NCBI GenBank assembly: GCA_900553465.1
Contig: USDT01000027.1
Location: 1 to 38,819 of the forward strand
Source of the DNA: an uncultured Prevotella sp.
GTDB lineage: Bacteria; Bacteroidota; Bacteroidia; Bacteroidales; Bacteroidaceae
DNA: 38,819 bases
Direction: 5' to 3'
Part shown: positions 8,621 to 16,751 of the stretch, one piece after another
Layout of the letters: each line of letters opens with the position of its first letter
Numbering within the stretch: position 1 is the first letter of the stretch
Position numbers and translations under genes: made by a program
The notes under the pieces: generated by a model
Databases searched by the model: none
The model's input: the letters and a program-made list of their open reading frames with translations, nothing else
What the model was told of the DNA's origin: nothing

Positions 8621-10228
8621 ATGAAACATAACTTCTTTCTTGCTGCGTTGCTTGCATTGCTGATGATTCCCGCCGCATCGTTTGGCGGCGATACGATAAC
8701 AATCAGCTCGTTGCTCAATGAGATGACTTCGTTTGATGAAGCCACGCGACGGCCCGTTATTCCATACACATGCCGTCAGGTGAGCAGTCACGACCGCCGT
8801 TCGGTATCGCCGGACAAACCCGGATGGTTTGCCAACGACGACGGTTTCGGAGTAGAGAGAGTGGACACTGTGGACGGACGCATAGAGAAAGTGATGTTCG
8901 ACTGCGACGGTCCTGGCGTCATAACACGCATCTGGCTCACCACACTCGACAAGCGCGGGACGATGCGTTTCTACTTCGACGGCTCCGACGAACCAGGTTG
9001 GATTGTGCCGGCCTACGACCTTATGGCCTTCGGCATAGGACAACTGGGACGCGGCATGCTCCTTCCCCACACAAGCTATCAGCCCGACGGCAAGGGCGGA
9101 AACACTCTTTTTCTGCCGATACCTTACGCACGTCACTGCAAGATAACGTTTGAAGACCAGCCCGGTGTGGCTCCGACACCAAAGTATTACGGCATAAACT
9201 ACCGCACATATCCAGCAGACACAAAGGTGGAGACGTTCTCTTCGGATGCGGTGAGACGTGCTTCAATGGATATCTTCAAATGCGACTTCGCGCTTCGCAA
9301 TCCTGTGTCTCCGAGTGGTAATACGGTCAGATCCAGATCAGGTATTCTGAAATCCGACGGCGAACTTTCCGTCTCACTGCCGAGCGGAGAGCACGCTGTG
9401 TGCTGTCTCCGCGTGAATGTGGATGCCGACACGGCACATTATGCACAGGCCATGCGCAACATTGTGGTACGCGCCACGTTCGACGGCGTACGGACGGTGG
9501 ACGTTCCTCTGTCCGATTTCAGCGGTGCCGGAATGGGCGGATTTGCCGTAAAGAGCTGGTTTGTCGATGCCGACGGACATGGTGGTGTAACCTCCCGATG
9601 GCTCATGCCATATTCCCGTAATGCCAGAATATCACTCTGCAACGTAGGCGATTTCGACATTCCCGTATCCGTTTCGGCTTCTGTATGCGATTATGAGTGG
9701 GACGACCGCTCGATGTATTTCCACGCTTCGTGGCGCAGCGAGGACGGAGTGAAACTGAGCAACAACTATAACAGCAACGACAATCTGGACTGGTTGTTTG
9801 CCCATATTGCCGGAGACGGTGTGTATAAAGGTGATGTCATGACGCTCTACAACCACTCTCCGCGTTGGTATGGCGAGGGCGATGAGAAGATATGGGTTGA
9901 CGGTGAGACTCTGCCTTCGCATTTCGGGACAGGCACCGAAGACTATTACAACAGTTCATGGGCACCGGTCTACATATTCCACACGCCTTTCGGAGGTGCT
10001 CCGCGTGCCGACGAAGCCAGCTCGCACGGATATAATACATTCTTCAGGACACGCAATCTCGACGGCATTCCGTTCCGTCAGGACCTGCGCATCTGCTTCG
10101 AAATGCTTTCATGGGAGCCGGGAACGGTTGACATCGCTTCCACAGTGTTCTGGTATGGCGACGCCCGTTCTGCCACAACAGACTTCACTTCTACAAAGCA
10201 TGCGGCCAAAGCGCTCATACGACCATGA
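8621..10228 (+). CDS. Secreted GH172 (DUF2961) glycoside hydrolase
   Basis: A 535-aa protein with a signal peptide (about residues 1-22) followed by a DUF2961/GH172 domain. Characterised GH172 members act on alpha-D-fructofuranosides, difructose anhydrides or D-arabinofuranosides. Diagnostic segments are GPGVITRIWLTT (about 105-116), FFDG-like strands, WRSEDGVKLSNNYN (about 370-383), HFGTGTEDYYNSSW with Glu about residue 440, and SHGYNTFFR. The Glu in GTEDYY is a likely catalytic residue by family analogy. Expected location is periplasm or cell surface. It probably shares a transcript with the sulfatase maturase, although the functional link is unclear. The substrate is not predictable from sequence. 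A short RNA gene begins about 100 nt downstream. Confidence 0.88.
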   Translation: MKHNFFLAALLALLMIPAASFGGDTITISSLLNEMTSFDEATRRPVIPYTCRQVSSHDRRSVSPDKPGWFANDDGFGVERVDTVDGRIEKVMFDCDGPGVITRIWLTTLDKRGTMRFYFDGSDEPGWIVPAYDLMAFGIGQLGRGMLLPHTSYQPDGKGGNTLFLPIPYARHCKITFEDQPGVAPTPKYYGINYRTYPADTKVETFSSDAVRRASMDIFKCDFALRNPVSPSGNTVRSRSGILKSDGELSVSLPSGEHAVCCLRVNVDADTAHYAQAMRNIVVRATFDGVRTVDVPLSDFSGAGMGGFAVKSWFVDADGHGGVTSRWLMPYSRNARISLCNVGDFDIPVSVSASVCDYEWDDRSMYFHASWRSEDGVKLSNNYNSNDNLDWLFAHIAGDGVYKGDVMTLYNHSPRWYGEGDEKIWVDGETLPSHFGTGTEDYYNSSWAPVYIFHTPFGGAPRADEASSHGYNTFFRTRNLDGIPFRQDLRICFEMLSWEPGTVDIASTVFWYGDARSATTDFTSTKHAAKALIRP

Positions 10229-10294
10229 CTTATTTATAAATCGTTGAAAATCAGTTAAAAAACATAAAATACAAAAGAAAAGATTCCCAAAAAC

Positions 10295-10325
10295 TTGCAA
10301 ATGTAACAAGAGTTACATATCTTTG
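10295..10325 (+). promoter_or_regulatory. Promoter of short RNA gene 1
   Basis: TTG (10295-10297), exactly 20 nt, then TATCTTTG (10318-10325). The spacer sequence differs from that of the second copy (13642-13672) while its length is the same, which argues for selection on promoter function. Confidence 0.75.
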
Positions 10326-10330
10326 CAACG

Positions 10331-10392
10331 TTTTTCATGGTATTAGATTTAAGGTTAACAAAGGTTTTGGGACTCAGCGGAGTCCTTTTTTT
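10331..10392 (+). ncRNA. Short RNA gene 1 (~60 nt) with its own promoter and terminator
   Basis: Between a consensus promoter and a terminator lies a short transcribed unit with no ORF. Its core TTTTTCATGGTATTAGATTT, continuing AAGGTTAACAAAGG, is nearly identical to a second copy on the opposite strand near 13.6 kb (one mismatch, G/T, in about 34 nt). The 3' end is a hairpin GGACTC-AGCG-GAGTCC (10370-10385) followed by seven T. The other copy keeps the hairpin with an A-to-G change that preserves pairing as G-U. The 5' end is an estimate from the -7 box. It resembles the dispersed paralogous small RNAs reported in Bacteroides, but a named family cannot be assigned here. It could instead be a 3'-processed element of the GH172 transcript. 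Confidence 0.65.
10370..10392 (+). terminator. Terminator of short RNA gene 1
   Basis: Stem GGACTC (10370-10375) and GAGTCC (10380-10385) with loop AGCG, followed by T7. It would also terminate read-through from the GH172 gene. Confidence 0.85.
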
Positions 10393-10522
10393 ATGCCCGT
10401 AAGTCTGATGCGACACATTCCGGACCATGTTATCGCTTCCTTGCAACAAGTCTTCGCACTATCAATCACCCGCCTGCACGACAGCATACGGATCATAAGC
10501 GAACCTCAGCCGACATATACCG

Positions 10523-11114
10523 GAGGTGTATTTATAGGTTATGCAGAAATTCAGCAGCGCTTCCCTGCAATAAAAAACCGCGGTATAAATCACGTACCGC
10601 ACAGTTGTTTTCAGCAGAAAGTGAAGCAATCAGGAGGAGTTACACATTTTCAGTGTCACGCGATTTTTCAGTCCGAGTTTTCTGTTCTACCCCAAAAATC
10701 CAGCGCGTATTTGCTCGCAGACTCTCCCGCGGACGCAAATTCGCAAAACACGAGAGATTTGTTTAAAACATTGAACATCAAAGACTTATATTCAAGACAT
10801 ATTTTCCCGCCATGTAAAAAGCACTGTTTCAGCATGCGATTAAGTCCATATCAGGGGCTGAAATGCTTAATATCACACCCTGAAACAGACGGAATCGGAG
10901 GCTGAAACAGGCATAATCGGAATGCAAGACGAACTGTTCTGGATTATACTACGGGGTATATGAAAAGACGGTATGGAATGAAAGAGCCTTCATCATATAT
11001 GATTTGGCATCTCCTTACATCTGTTTTGCGATTTTATTTTGTCAAAAAAAAGTCAAGAAAAATCGTAAGTTGGTCATGAGAGTTTTCTCTAAAAACATTG
11101 ATATTAGACATGAG
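10523..11114 (+). repeat. Dispersed ~585-bp non-coding repeat, copy B
   Basis: Plus-oriented copy of the element described at 4857-5436. It has the same ordered landmarks: GCAATAAAAAACC, GAGTTTTCTGTTCTACCCC (about 10675), TGTTTCAGCATGCGATTAAG (about 10827), a CTGAAAC module run (10855-10920), TTTTATTTTGTCAAAA (about 11030) and GAGAGTTTTCTCTAAAA. It sits between short RNA gene 1 and the MutS-like gene. The upstream boundary is fuzzy because this copy has diverged more from A and C before 10560. Confidence 0.8.
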
Positions 11115-11411
11115 TGACAATTCAGAAAGAATGTCCCGCTTTTTTAATTCTGATTTGTCGGTTGCGACAACATGAATTTATTGTTACGCCGGCAGATGCT
11201 CTGTAACTTTTCATAAACCATGCAGTGTCCGGAATTTTTACGTTTCCCCGTGGTGATTCACGAATAAAAACAGCATCCGGTAAATTTCTACATATCCGCA
11301 TTGTAGGTATATCTGTCGTCATTGATGGATGATTCCGGACACTTCTTTGTTAAAAAATCGGTTTAATTACTATTAAAACGAAAAGGCGGACGATATGTAT
11401 TGTTTTCGTTG
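11115..11411. other. Non-coding stretch between repeat B and the MutS-like promoter
   Basis: No supportable ORF, RNA or hairpin is seen here. The small open frame on the minus strand (11122-11322) has no recognisable features. Confidence 0.5.
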
Positions 11412-11419
11412 TAATTTTG
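11412..11419 (+). promoter_or_regulatory. -7 box TAATTTTG before the MutS-like gene
   Basis: TAATTTTG fits TAnnTTTG and would give a leader of about 110 nt before the ATG at 11535. No clear -33 element is seen at the standard distance. Confidence 0.45.
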
Positions 11420-11534
11420 CCGGCACGAAGCAGATACGGCGCTTCTGAAAGGCGGAATGCGCACGTTCTGCCGGCCATAACTATTCTACAAATTCGTATT
11501 GACGACATTGATACACATTGTTTTTTGATTACAG

Positions 11535-13385
11535 ATGGACAACCGTAAGGATTATTACACTCGACACCGCGACCACCTGGCGGTGCAGATAACCATGTTG
11601 AAACACCGCAACCGCGGTTTTATCTTAGGTGAAATCATAACATTCATTGCCTTCATCGCCTTTGTGGCAGCCTATACAGCCGTTGACGGTGGCATGTGGA
11701 CACTGTTTGTGGCGGCCTTTATGCTGCTGCTCTATGTAGCTATACGCCGTTTCGACGTCGTTAACTCACGTCGTATAGAGTGGCTTGAGGCCCTGCACGG
11801 GGTTTACGAACGCGAACTGAGTTATCTTTCGGGCGACTACAAATGCTTCGACGACGGCGCAAGATATGCCGATCCGTCGCATCCATTCACTTTCGATATG
11901 GACGTATTCGGCCGTGAATCGCTCTACAACCGCGTGTGCCGGACACTCACCACCGGCGGAAGCGATTGTCTTGCGCGCAGTCTCTCGGGCGATCCTTTCG
12001 ACGGAAAGCCCATCAGCCGACAACTCATCGACGAACGACGCGAAGCCATTGACGAACTGGCAGCCATGCCGGGATGGCGGGTGCGTTACCTCGCTTCGGG
12101 TGCGGCAGGACGTATTGATACCGATGCCATAGTAGCATCTCTGCAGTCTGTACGTGACATGAACATCTCACGCGCTCCCCTGTCAACGCCGGTCCTCACT
12201 CTGGCTATGGTTTCCCTGATAGGCTTCTACGCCAGCATACTACTGTCGGTATTCGGTTCTCTGCCATCCAACATACCATCACTATGGGGTGTATTGCAGT
12301 TTTTCATAGTGCTGATGCTTTGCTCCGGTCCGTTAAAGAAAATAAGTAAAGAGGTGGACAATCTGCATGACCGTATGAAACATTATGTCAACATAATACG
12401 CCATGCCGACAGTCTGCGCGGAAATGAAGCATCAACAGAAAATGAAAATCACGAATCCGGAGTTCGTTCCACAGAACTGAAAAGACTTGTAAACCAGCTC
12501 AACGGTGCATTGGATTCGTTTCATGAAACCGAACAAATACTGAAAGCACTTAACCGTCGGGGAAATCTCGCACTTGTGTTTTTCGACATGTTCCTCCTCA
12601 ACGACTATTTTCTCCTTCGTCGTTTCCTTAAATGGCAGGGAAAATATCTCGACAGCGTCGGTCCTTGGGTTGACGCTGTGAGCCGCATCGACGCACTTGT
12701 GTCGATGGCAACATTCCGATATAACGAACCGGAAGCCGGCAACGCGGTCATCGCCGACGGCGACGAAGTGGTTTACGAAGCCCGCGGACTCTATCATCCT
12801 TTCCTCGGACGCAAGGCCGTGAAGAACGATTTCAGCATAGTGAACGGCAACTACTACATCGTGACCGGCGCCAACATGGCAGGCAAGAGCACCTTCCTGC
12901 GTTCGCTCGGCATAAACTACATTCTTGCAATGAACGGCATGCCTGTGTTTGCCGACAGCCTGCGCGTGTCGGTGTTCGCACTGTTCACCAGCATGCGCAC
13001 CACCGACGACCTCACACGAGGCATCAGTTATTTCAACGCAGAACTGCTCCGTCTCCGTCAGCTCATCGACTTCTGCCCCAACCACAAGAACACTCTGATA
13101 ATACTCGACGAAATACTCAAGGGCACAAACTCGGCCGACAAGCTCAACGGTTCGCGCCTTTTCCTCGAATACATATCGGGGCGCAACGTCACGGGAGTCA
13201 TCGCAACACACGACCTCGAGCTCTCGCGCATGTCCGACGAACACGCCGGACGATTCCACAACTATTGCTTTGAGATAGAGCTGGGCACCGATGTGACCTA
13301 CAGTTATAAGATAACTCCCGGCGTGGCACGCAACCAGAACGCCACATTCCTGCTCAAGGAACTGCTGGCCGGAAAGAAATTCTGA
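11535..13385 (+). CDS. Membrane-anchored MutS-like ATPase
   Basis: A 616-aa protein with a C-terminal MutS-type ATPase: Walker A TGANMAGKST (Lys about 451), Walker B LIILDEILKG (Asp 525, Glu 526) followed by the GTNSADK signature, and the THDLELS His segment. It lacks the mismatch-binding and connector domains of MutS1 and the Smr nuclease of MutS2. Instead the N-terminal half has two pairs of hydrophobic helices (about 28-75 and 215-265), suggesting membrane anchoring with the ATPase in the cytoplasm. A clamp/lever-like helical region lies between about 290 and 420. Such 'MutS-related' membrane proteins are common in Bacteroidetes and of unknown function; a mismatch-repair role should not be assumed. 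A hairpin follows at 13455. Confidence 0.85.
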   Translation: MDNRKDYYTRHRDHLAVQITMLKHRNRGFILGEIITFIAFIAFVAAYTAVDGGMWTLFVAAFMLLLYVAIRRFDVVNSRRIEWLEALHGVYERELSYLSGDYKCFDDGARYADPSHPFTFDMDVFGRESLYNRVCRTLTTGGSDCLARSLSGDPFDGKPISRQLIDERREAIDELAAMPGWRVRYLASGAAGRIDTDAIVASLQSVRDMNISRAPLSTPVLTLAMVSLIGFYASILLSVFGSLPSNIPSLWGVLQFFIVLMLCSGPLKKISKEVDNLHDRMKHYVNIIRHADSLRGNEASTENENHESGVRSTELKRLVNQLNGALDSFHETEQILKALNRRGNLALVFFDMFLLNDYFLLRRFLKWQGKYLDSVGPWVDAVSRIDALVSMATFRYNEPEAGNAVIADGDEVVYEARGLYHPFLGRKAVKNDFSIVNGNYYIVTGANMAGKSTFLRSLGINYILAMNGMPVFADSLRVSVFALFTSMRTTDDLTRGISYFNAELLRLRQLIDFCPNHKNTLIILDEILKGTNSADKLNGSRLFLEYISGRNVTGVIATHDLELSRMSDEHAGRFHNYCFEIELGTDVTYSYKITPGVARNQNATFLLKELLAGKKF

Positions 13386-13454
13386 CAAGAAAAATCGCAA
13401 GACGGCACTGTCCGCACCAACATAGGGCCAGCCTCATCCGGTATTAATACATAT

Positions 13455-13496
13455 GCGCCGTTTCCGTTTCATACACACGTATGACGGAAACGGCGC
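13455..13496. terminator. Long hairpin after the MutS-like gene
   Basis: A 13-bp stem GCGCCGTTTCCGT (13455-13467) pairs with ACGGAAACGGCGC (13484-13496), continued by an inner CATAC/GTATG stem after a 2-nt bulge. Only a weak T-rich tail follows. It is the likely 3' end of the MutS-like transcript. Confidence 0.65.
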
Positions 13497-13576
13497 TTCG
13501 CTTTATACCTATACTAAAGTGAATATCCACTATCACAACATGCTGCAATCGTCCTTACTCGCAACCATACATAAAC

Positions 13577-13636
13577 AAAAAAGGGACTCCGCTGAGCCCC
13601 TGCCTTTGTTAAACTTAAATCTAATACCATGAAAAA
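13577..13636 (-). ncRNA. Short RNA gene 2 (~60 nt), paralogue of gene 1
   Basis: The minus strand carries TTTTTCATGGTATTAGATTT then AAGTTTAACAAAGG, matching short RNA gene 1 at all but one position. It ends in a hairpin GGGGCTC-AGCG-GAGTCCC (13600-13583) and a T-run (13582-13577). The fourth stem pair is G-U where copy 1 has A-U, a pairing-preserving change. The promoter is complete (13642-13672). No ORF is present. The gene lies in the 373-nt gap between two genes that converge on it, on the strand of the REC/PPDK-N gene; the -33 box is about 90 nt downstream of that gene's stop codon. The 5' end is estimated. Confidence 0.65.
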
Positions 13637-13641
13637 CATTG

Positions 13642-13672
13642 CAAATATAATCATCATTGCGTTTCATGTCAA
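13642..13672 (-). promoter_or_regulatory. Promoter of short RNA gene 2
   Basis: On the minus strand TTG (13672-13670), exactly 20 nt, then TATATTTG (13649-13642). Confidence 0.75.
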
Positions 13673-13758
13673 GTCAAACAACAATAATTATTGCAATATA
13701 TTCATTTTATTGACATATATCAAACATATAGTAAGATATTGCACAAATAAATAATCAA

Positions 13759-16731
13759 TCAGTCATCACCAGGAAACAAAACAACGCCATTCTGCTTCTT
13801 GCCGTCCATCATGATTTTCAGTGGAGAGTCAAACCTCACATGACGCACAAAGCGAGTTTCCTCCACGGCAGGCATAGCGTCGAGTATGTCCTGACGGAAC
13901 AGGCCGTTTCCGGCATTGGCGTCGACCGTGAAATAACCAACACCGAAGCTCGTGAGGTTCTGGAAAAAGTGTGTTCCCTGACTCGGTTCCACACGATAGT
14001 TCTTCAATGCCACCTCCACGATGAGACGCGAAGCACAGATGTGCGGCCACTTCACGGGTATTCCGAGCCAATAATCGCTCGATCCCCAGCGGCCCGGACC
14101 TACCAGAACGTAGTTGCGTCCGTCGGCAAGGAACTTGCGGTTGATACGTTCCACGTCGTCGGCAATGGCCGGATTGTTCATAGCACTGAAGTCTTCGCCT
14201 GTCTTCACATACACCACATCGACAACGTCCTCGCTGATACCGTGACCAAGCGAGTTCGACGAGCGCAGCAGACATTTGTCGTCCGCAATGGCCGAAAGGT
14301 CTTCGTCGAGCACCTGTTTGGCATCGACTATCGGTCGTATCTGCAAAAGGTAGAATTCGCCCGTACGGTCTTCATTTAGATTGCAGGCAAACTCTATCTC
14401 CACAGGACGCTTCATACTCTCCGCACCATACTTCATAGACATCTGCAGAAGCTCCGGCAACGGGAACACGCCCTGCTGCAACACACCGCAGAAAGATATT
14501 ATCTTGCGCCCTCCGTCATATATTCCGTCGCGTATCACCTGGTCGTAAGGATCATAGGTTGACGCAATAAAGTTGAGCGACTTGTCCTTGTCGGCCTCCT
14601 TCACCTTCAGTTTCAGAATATTGAAACCGTCGTCCACCTTGAAGTCGTTGCCCACATGTGCCGTGTCGAGTGCGTAGAACTGTGTCTGCGTCTCGCGCAA
14701 AGCCGTCTCCATCTCACTCGTCTGAAGCACCTGATTGGGATGATATGGCGACACACGGAGCGTCTGTCCGCCATCAACAATATATTTTCCGAGTCCCAAA
14801 GCAAGCGAAGCAATACCGTCTTCGGCCTTCTCATCGCCTATGGGATAATAGTTAAGCGAGCGCAGTACTCCACTGAAATTAGGATAATAACGGTTGTCAT
14901 ACTGTTTGCCTACAACCTCCTGGAGTATCACAGCCATCTTCTCCTGATCTATAACATTGCTCGTTGCCGTCATGTAAGCCTTCGAGTCGCGATAGTAAAC
15001 CGAGGCATAAACACCTTTAATAGCGCATGCCAACATCTCTAGCATAGCATACTTGTCCTCCACATAAGGTATCATGTATGTGGAATATATGCCTGCGAAG
15101 GGCTGATAATGAGCGTCTTCCAGAAGCGAGCTCGACCTTATGGCGATAGGACTCTTCACCGCATCGAAGAATATAAAGAAGTCGTCTATGAGCGACTCCG
15201 GCAGTTTAGCACGCAGGAAATGGCGCAGAATCTCCTCGTCGGGAGCATCACTCAGCGCTATCTGATAGAGGTTGTTCTGCTCCATAAACTGGTCGAAGAT
15301 GTCGGTACAAAGCACCACCGTCTTGGGGATTCTCACCTCAACGCCTGCAAACTTGTTGAATTCGGGATGCATCTTCACCACGTTATCGAGAAACGCCAGA
15401 CCACGTCCCTTACCTCCAAGCGAACCTTCGCCAATGCGTGCGAAGTGTGAATAAGAGTCGAACTTCATTCGGTCGAACACAGCAACCACTCCCAAATTCT
15501 TCATGTGACGGTACTGAACGATGGCGTCGAAGATTATCTTACGGTGGGCATCCACATTCTTCAGCTTGTGCCACGTCACTTTCTTGAGGAACGCCGACAC
15601 GGGGAATATGGCGCGGGCCGACAGCCAGCGGCTCATGTGGTTGCGCGAAATGTGATACAACATCGAGTCGTACGGAATCTTGAAGATGTTGTCCTGCAGT
15701 TCCTTCAGGCTGCGTACCCGCATTATCTCGGCATGAGTCTTCGGGTCGCGGAATATGAAGTCGCCGAAACCCATGTGTTCCTCGAGTATGTGGCGAAGGT
15801 CGATGCTTGCCGTCTTCGAGTTCTTGTCCACAAATCTGAAGCCCTCTGCCAGCGCTCTCTCACGGTTGGCACTCTCCGCACTGTCTATTATCAGCGGCAC
15901 ATACTCGTCCTCCGAACGTATATGGCGTAGCAGTTTCAGTCCGGCGTCGGGATCCTTCTCACCGTCTACGGGAAATCTGACGTCGCTTATAACGCCCAAA
16001 GTGTTGGCCGAATAGCGGTCGTACAGCTCCATGGCCTCCTCGTATGTACGTGCCAACACCACCTTAGGACGTCCTCTCATGCGCAATGTGGCGGCGTGAC
16101 GGTTGAGCGCCTCGGTGGAGAAACGCTTGCTCTGCACGAGCACGTAGTTGTAGAGATAAGGCAGAATAGAACTGTAATAGCGTATGCCGTCCTCAACAAG
16201 CAGTATCATCTGCACCCCACCCTCACGTATGTCGTGGTCAAGATTCATCTTGTCCTCGATGAGTTTGATTATCGAGAGAATGAGGTTGGTGTTGCCGAGC
16301 CAGCAGAACACGTAGTCGAAGATGGACAGATCCTCGTCCTGCATGCGGCGCGTGATACCATGAGAGAAAGGCGTGAGCACCACGCAATGGATATCAGGGA
16401 ACACGGCCTTGATGTCGCGTGCCACCGAGAAAGCGTCGTTGTCGGCATTACCCGGCATACAGATGACAAGGTCGATGTTCATTGTCTTCAACACCTTGTA
16501 CGCCTCTTCCGTCGTGCTCACCTGCGTGAATGTAGGCGGATAGCGCAGACCCAGTTCCATGTACTCGTTGTATATCTTCTCCTCTATGCGCCCGTCGTCC
16601 TCAAGCATGAAGGCATCATAGGGATTGGCTACTATCAGCACGTTGTATATTCGACGCAACATCAGGTTCATGAACGTCACGTCCTTCAGATAGAAACGGC
16701 TGAACTCCTGCGGTATGGTGTTCTCTTCCAT
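13759..16731 (-). CDS. REC-like/PPDK N-terminal-domain protein (PEP synthase-like, no phosphohistidine domain)
   Basis: A 990-aa protein. Residues about 28-160 and 173-330 look like two receiver (REC) folds (VLIVANPYDAF..., MILLVEDGIRYY..., GVISDVRFP), the first apparently degenerate. From about 430 follows a PEP synthase/PPDK N-terminal ATP-grasp region with GEGSLGGKGRGL (about 432-443), SPIAIRSSSLLEDA (about 525-540) and a closing EIEFACN...FYLLQIRPI segment (about 765-795). The swivelling phosphohistidine domain and PEP-binding barrel of true PEP synthases are absent. The last ~190 residues form an unfamiliar domain containing GPGRWGSSDYWLGIPV. It may therefore bind ATP and transfer phosphate to another protein, but the reaction is unknown. 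It lies 20 nt after the flavodoxin-family gene, so co-transcription is likely. Confidence 0.75.
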   Translation of the reverse strand: MEENTIPQEFSRFYLKDVTFMNLMLRRIYNVLIVANPYDAFMLEDDGRIEEKIYNEYMELGLRYPPTFTQVSTTEEAYKVLKTMNIDLVICMPGNADNDAFSVARDIKAVFPDIHCVVLTPFSHGITRRMQDEDLSIFDYVFCWLGNTNLILSIIKLIEDKMNLDHDIREGGVQMILLVEDGIRYYSSILPYLYNYVLVQSKRFSTEALNRHAATLRMRGRPKVVLARTYEEAMELYDRYSANTLGVISDVRFPVDGEKDPDAGLKLLRHIRSEDEYVPLIIDSAESANRERALAEGFRFVDKNSKTASIDLRHILEEHMGFGDFIFRDPKTHAEIMRVRSLKELQDNIFKIPYDSMLYHISRNHMSRWLSARAIFPVSAFLKKVTWHKLKNVDAHRKIIFDAIVQYRHMKNLGVVAVFDRMKFDSYSHFARIGEGSLGGKGRGLAFLDNVVKMHPEFNKFAGVEVRIPKTVVLCTDIFDQFMEQNNLYQIALSDAPDEEILRHFLRAKLPESLIDDFFIFFDAVKSPIAIRSSSLLEDAHYQPFAGIYSTYMIPYVEDKYAMLEMLACAIKGVYASVYYRDSKAYMTATSNVIDQEKMAVILQEVVGKQYDNRYYPNFSGVLRSLNYYPIGDEKAEDGIASLALGLGKYIVDGGQTLRVSPYHPNQVLQTSEMETALRETQTQFYALDTAHVGNDFKVDDGFNILKLKVKEADKDKSLNFIASTYDPYDQVIRDGIYDGGRKIISFCGVLQQGVFPLPELLQMSMKYGAESMKRPVEIEFACNLNEDRTGEFYLLQIRPIVDAKQVLDEDLSAIADDKCLLRSSNSLGHGISEDVVDVVYVKTGEDFSAMNNPAIADDVERINRKFLADGRNYVLVGPGRWGSSDYWLGIPVKWPHICASRLIVEVALKNYRVEPSQGTHFFQNLTSFGVGYFTVDANAGNGLFRQDILDAMPAVEETRFVRHVRFDSPLKIMMDGKKQNGVVLFPGDD

Positions 16732-16751
16732 AGTCAGGTTGTTTTGTGTTG

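Noticed and set aside
10664..10905. A conserved ~75-codon open frame through repeat copies A, B and C (…SVLPQKSSA…KHCFSMRL…), ending at the same stop position in each
   Set aside because: Comparing codons by eye, roughly three quarters of the differences change the amino acid (about 27 versus about 9 silent), near the neutral expectation, and the DNA is equally conserved outside the frame. There is no consistent start codon or leader. It is treated as non-coding.
10827..10925. The CTGAAAC module run as a CRISPR array
   Set aside because: Units are imperfect, partly inverted, of unequal length and without unique spacers, and no cas genes are present.
12432..13400. 322-codon minus-strand open frame
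   Set aside because: Antisense to the MutS-like ATPase, whose Walker motifs lie on the plus strand.
10295..13672. The inverted short RNA genes as ends of a 3.3-kb composite transposon or invertible segment
   Set aside because: Similarity covers the transcribed part and the -7 and -33 boxes but not the promoter spacers; no recombinase lies between and no flanking duplication is seen. Paralogous RNA genes explain the pattern better.
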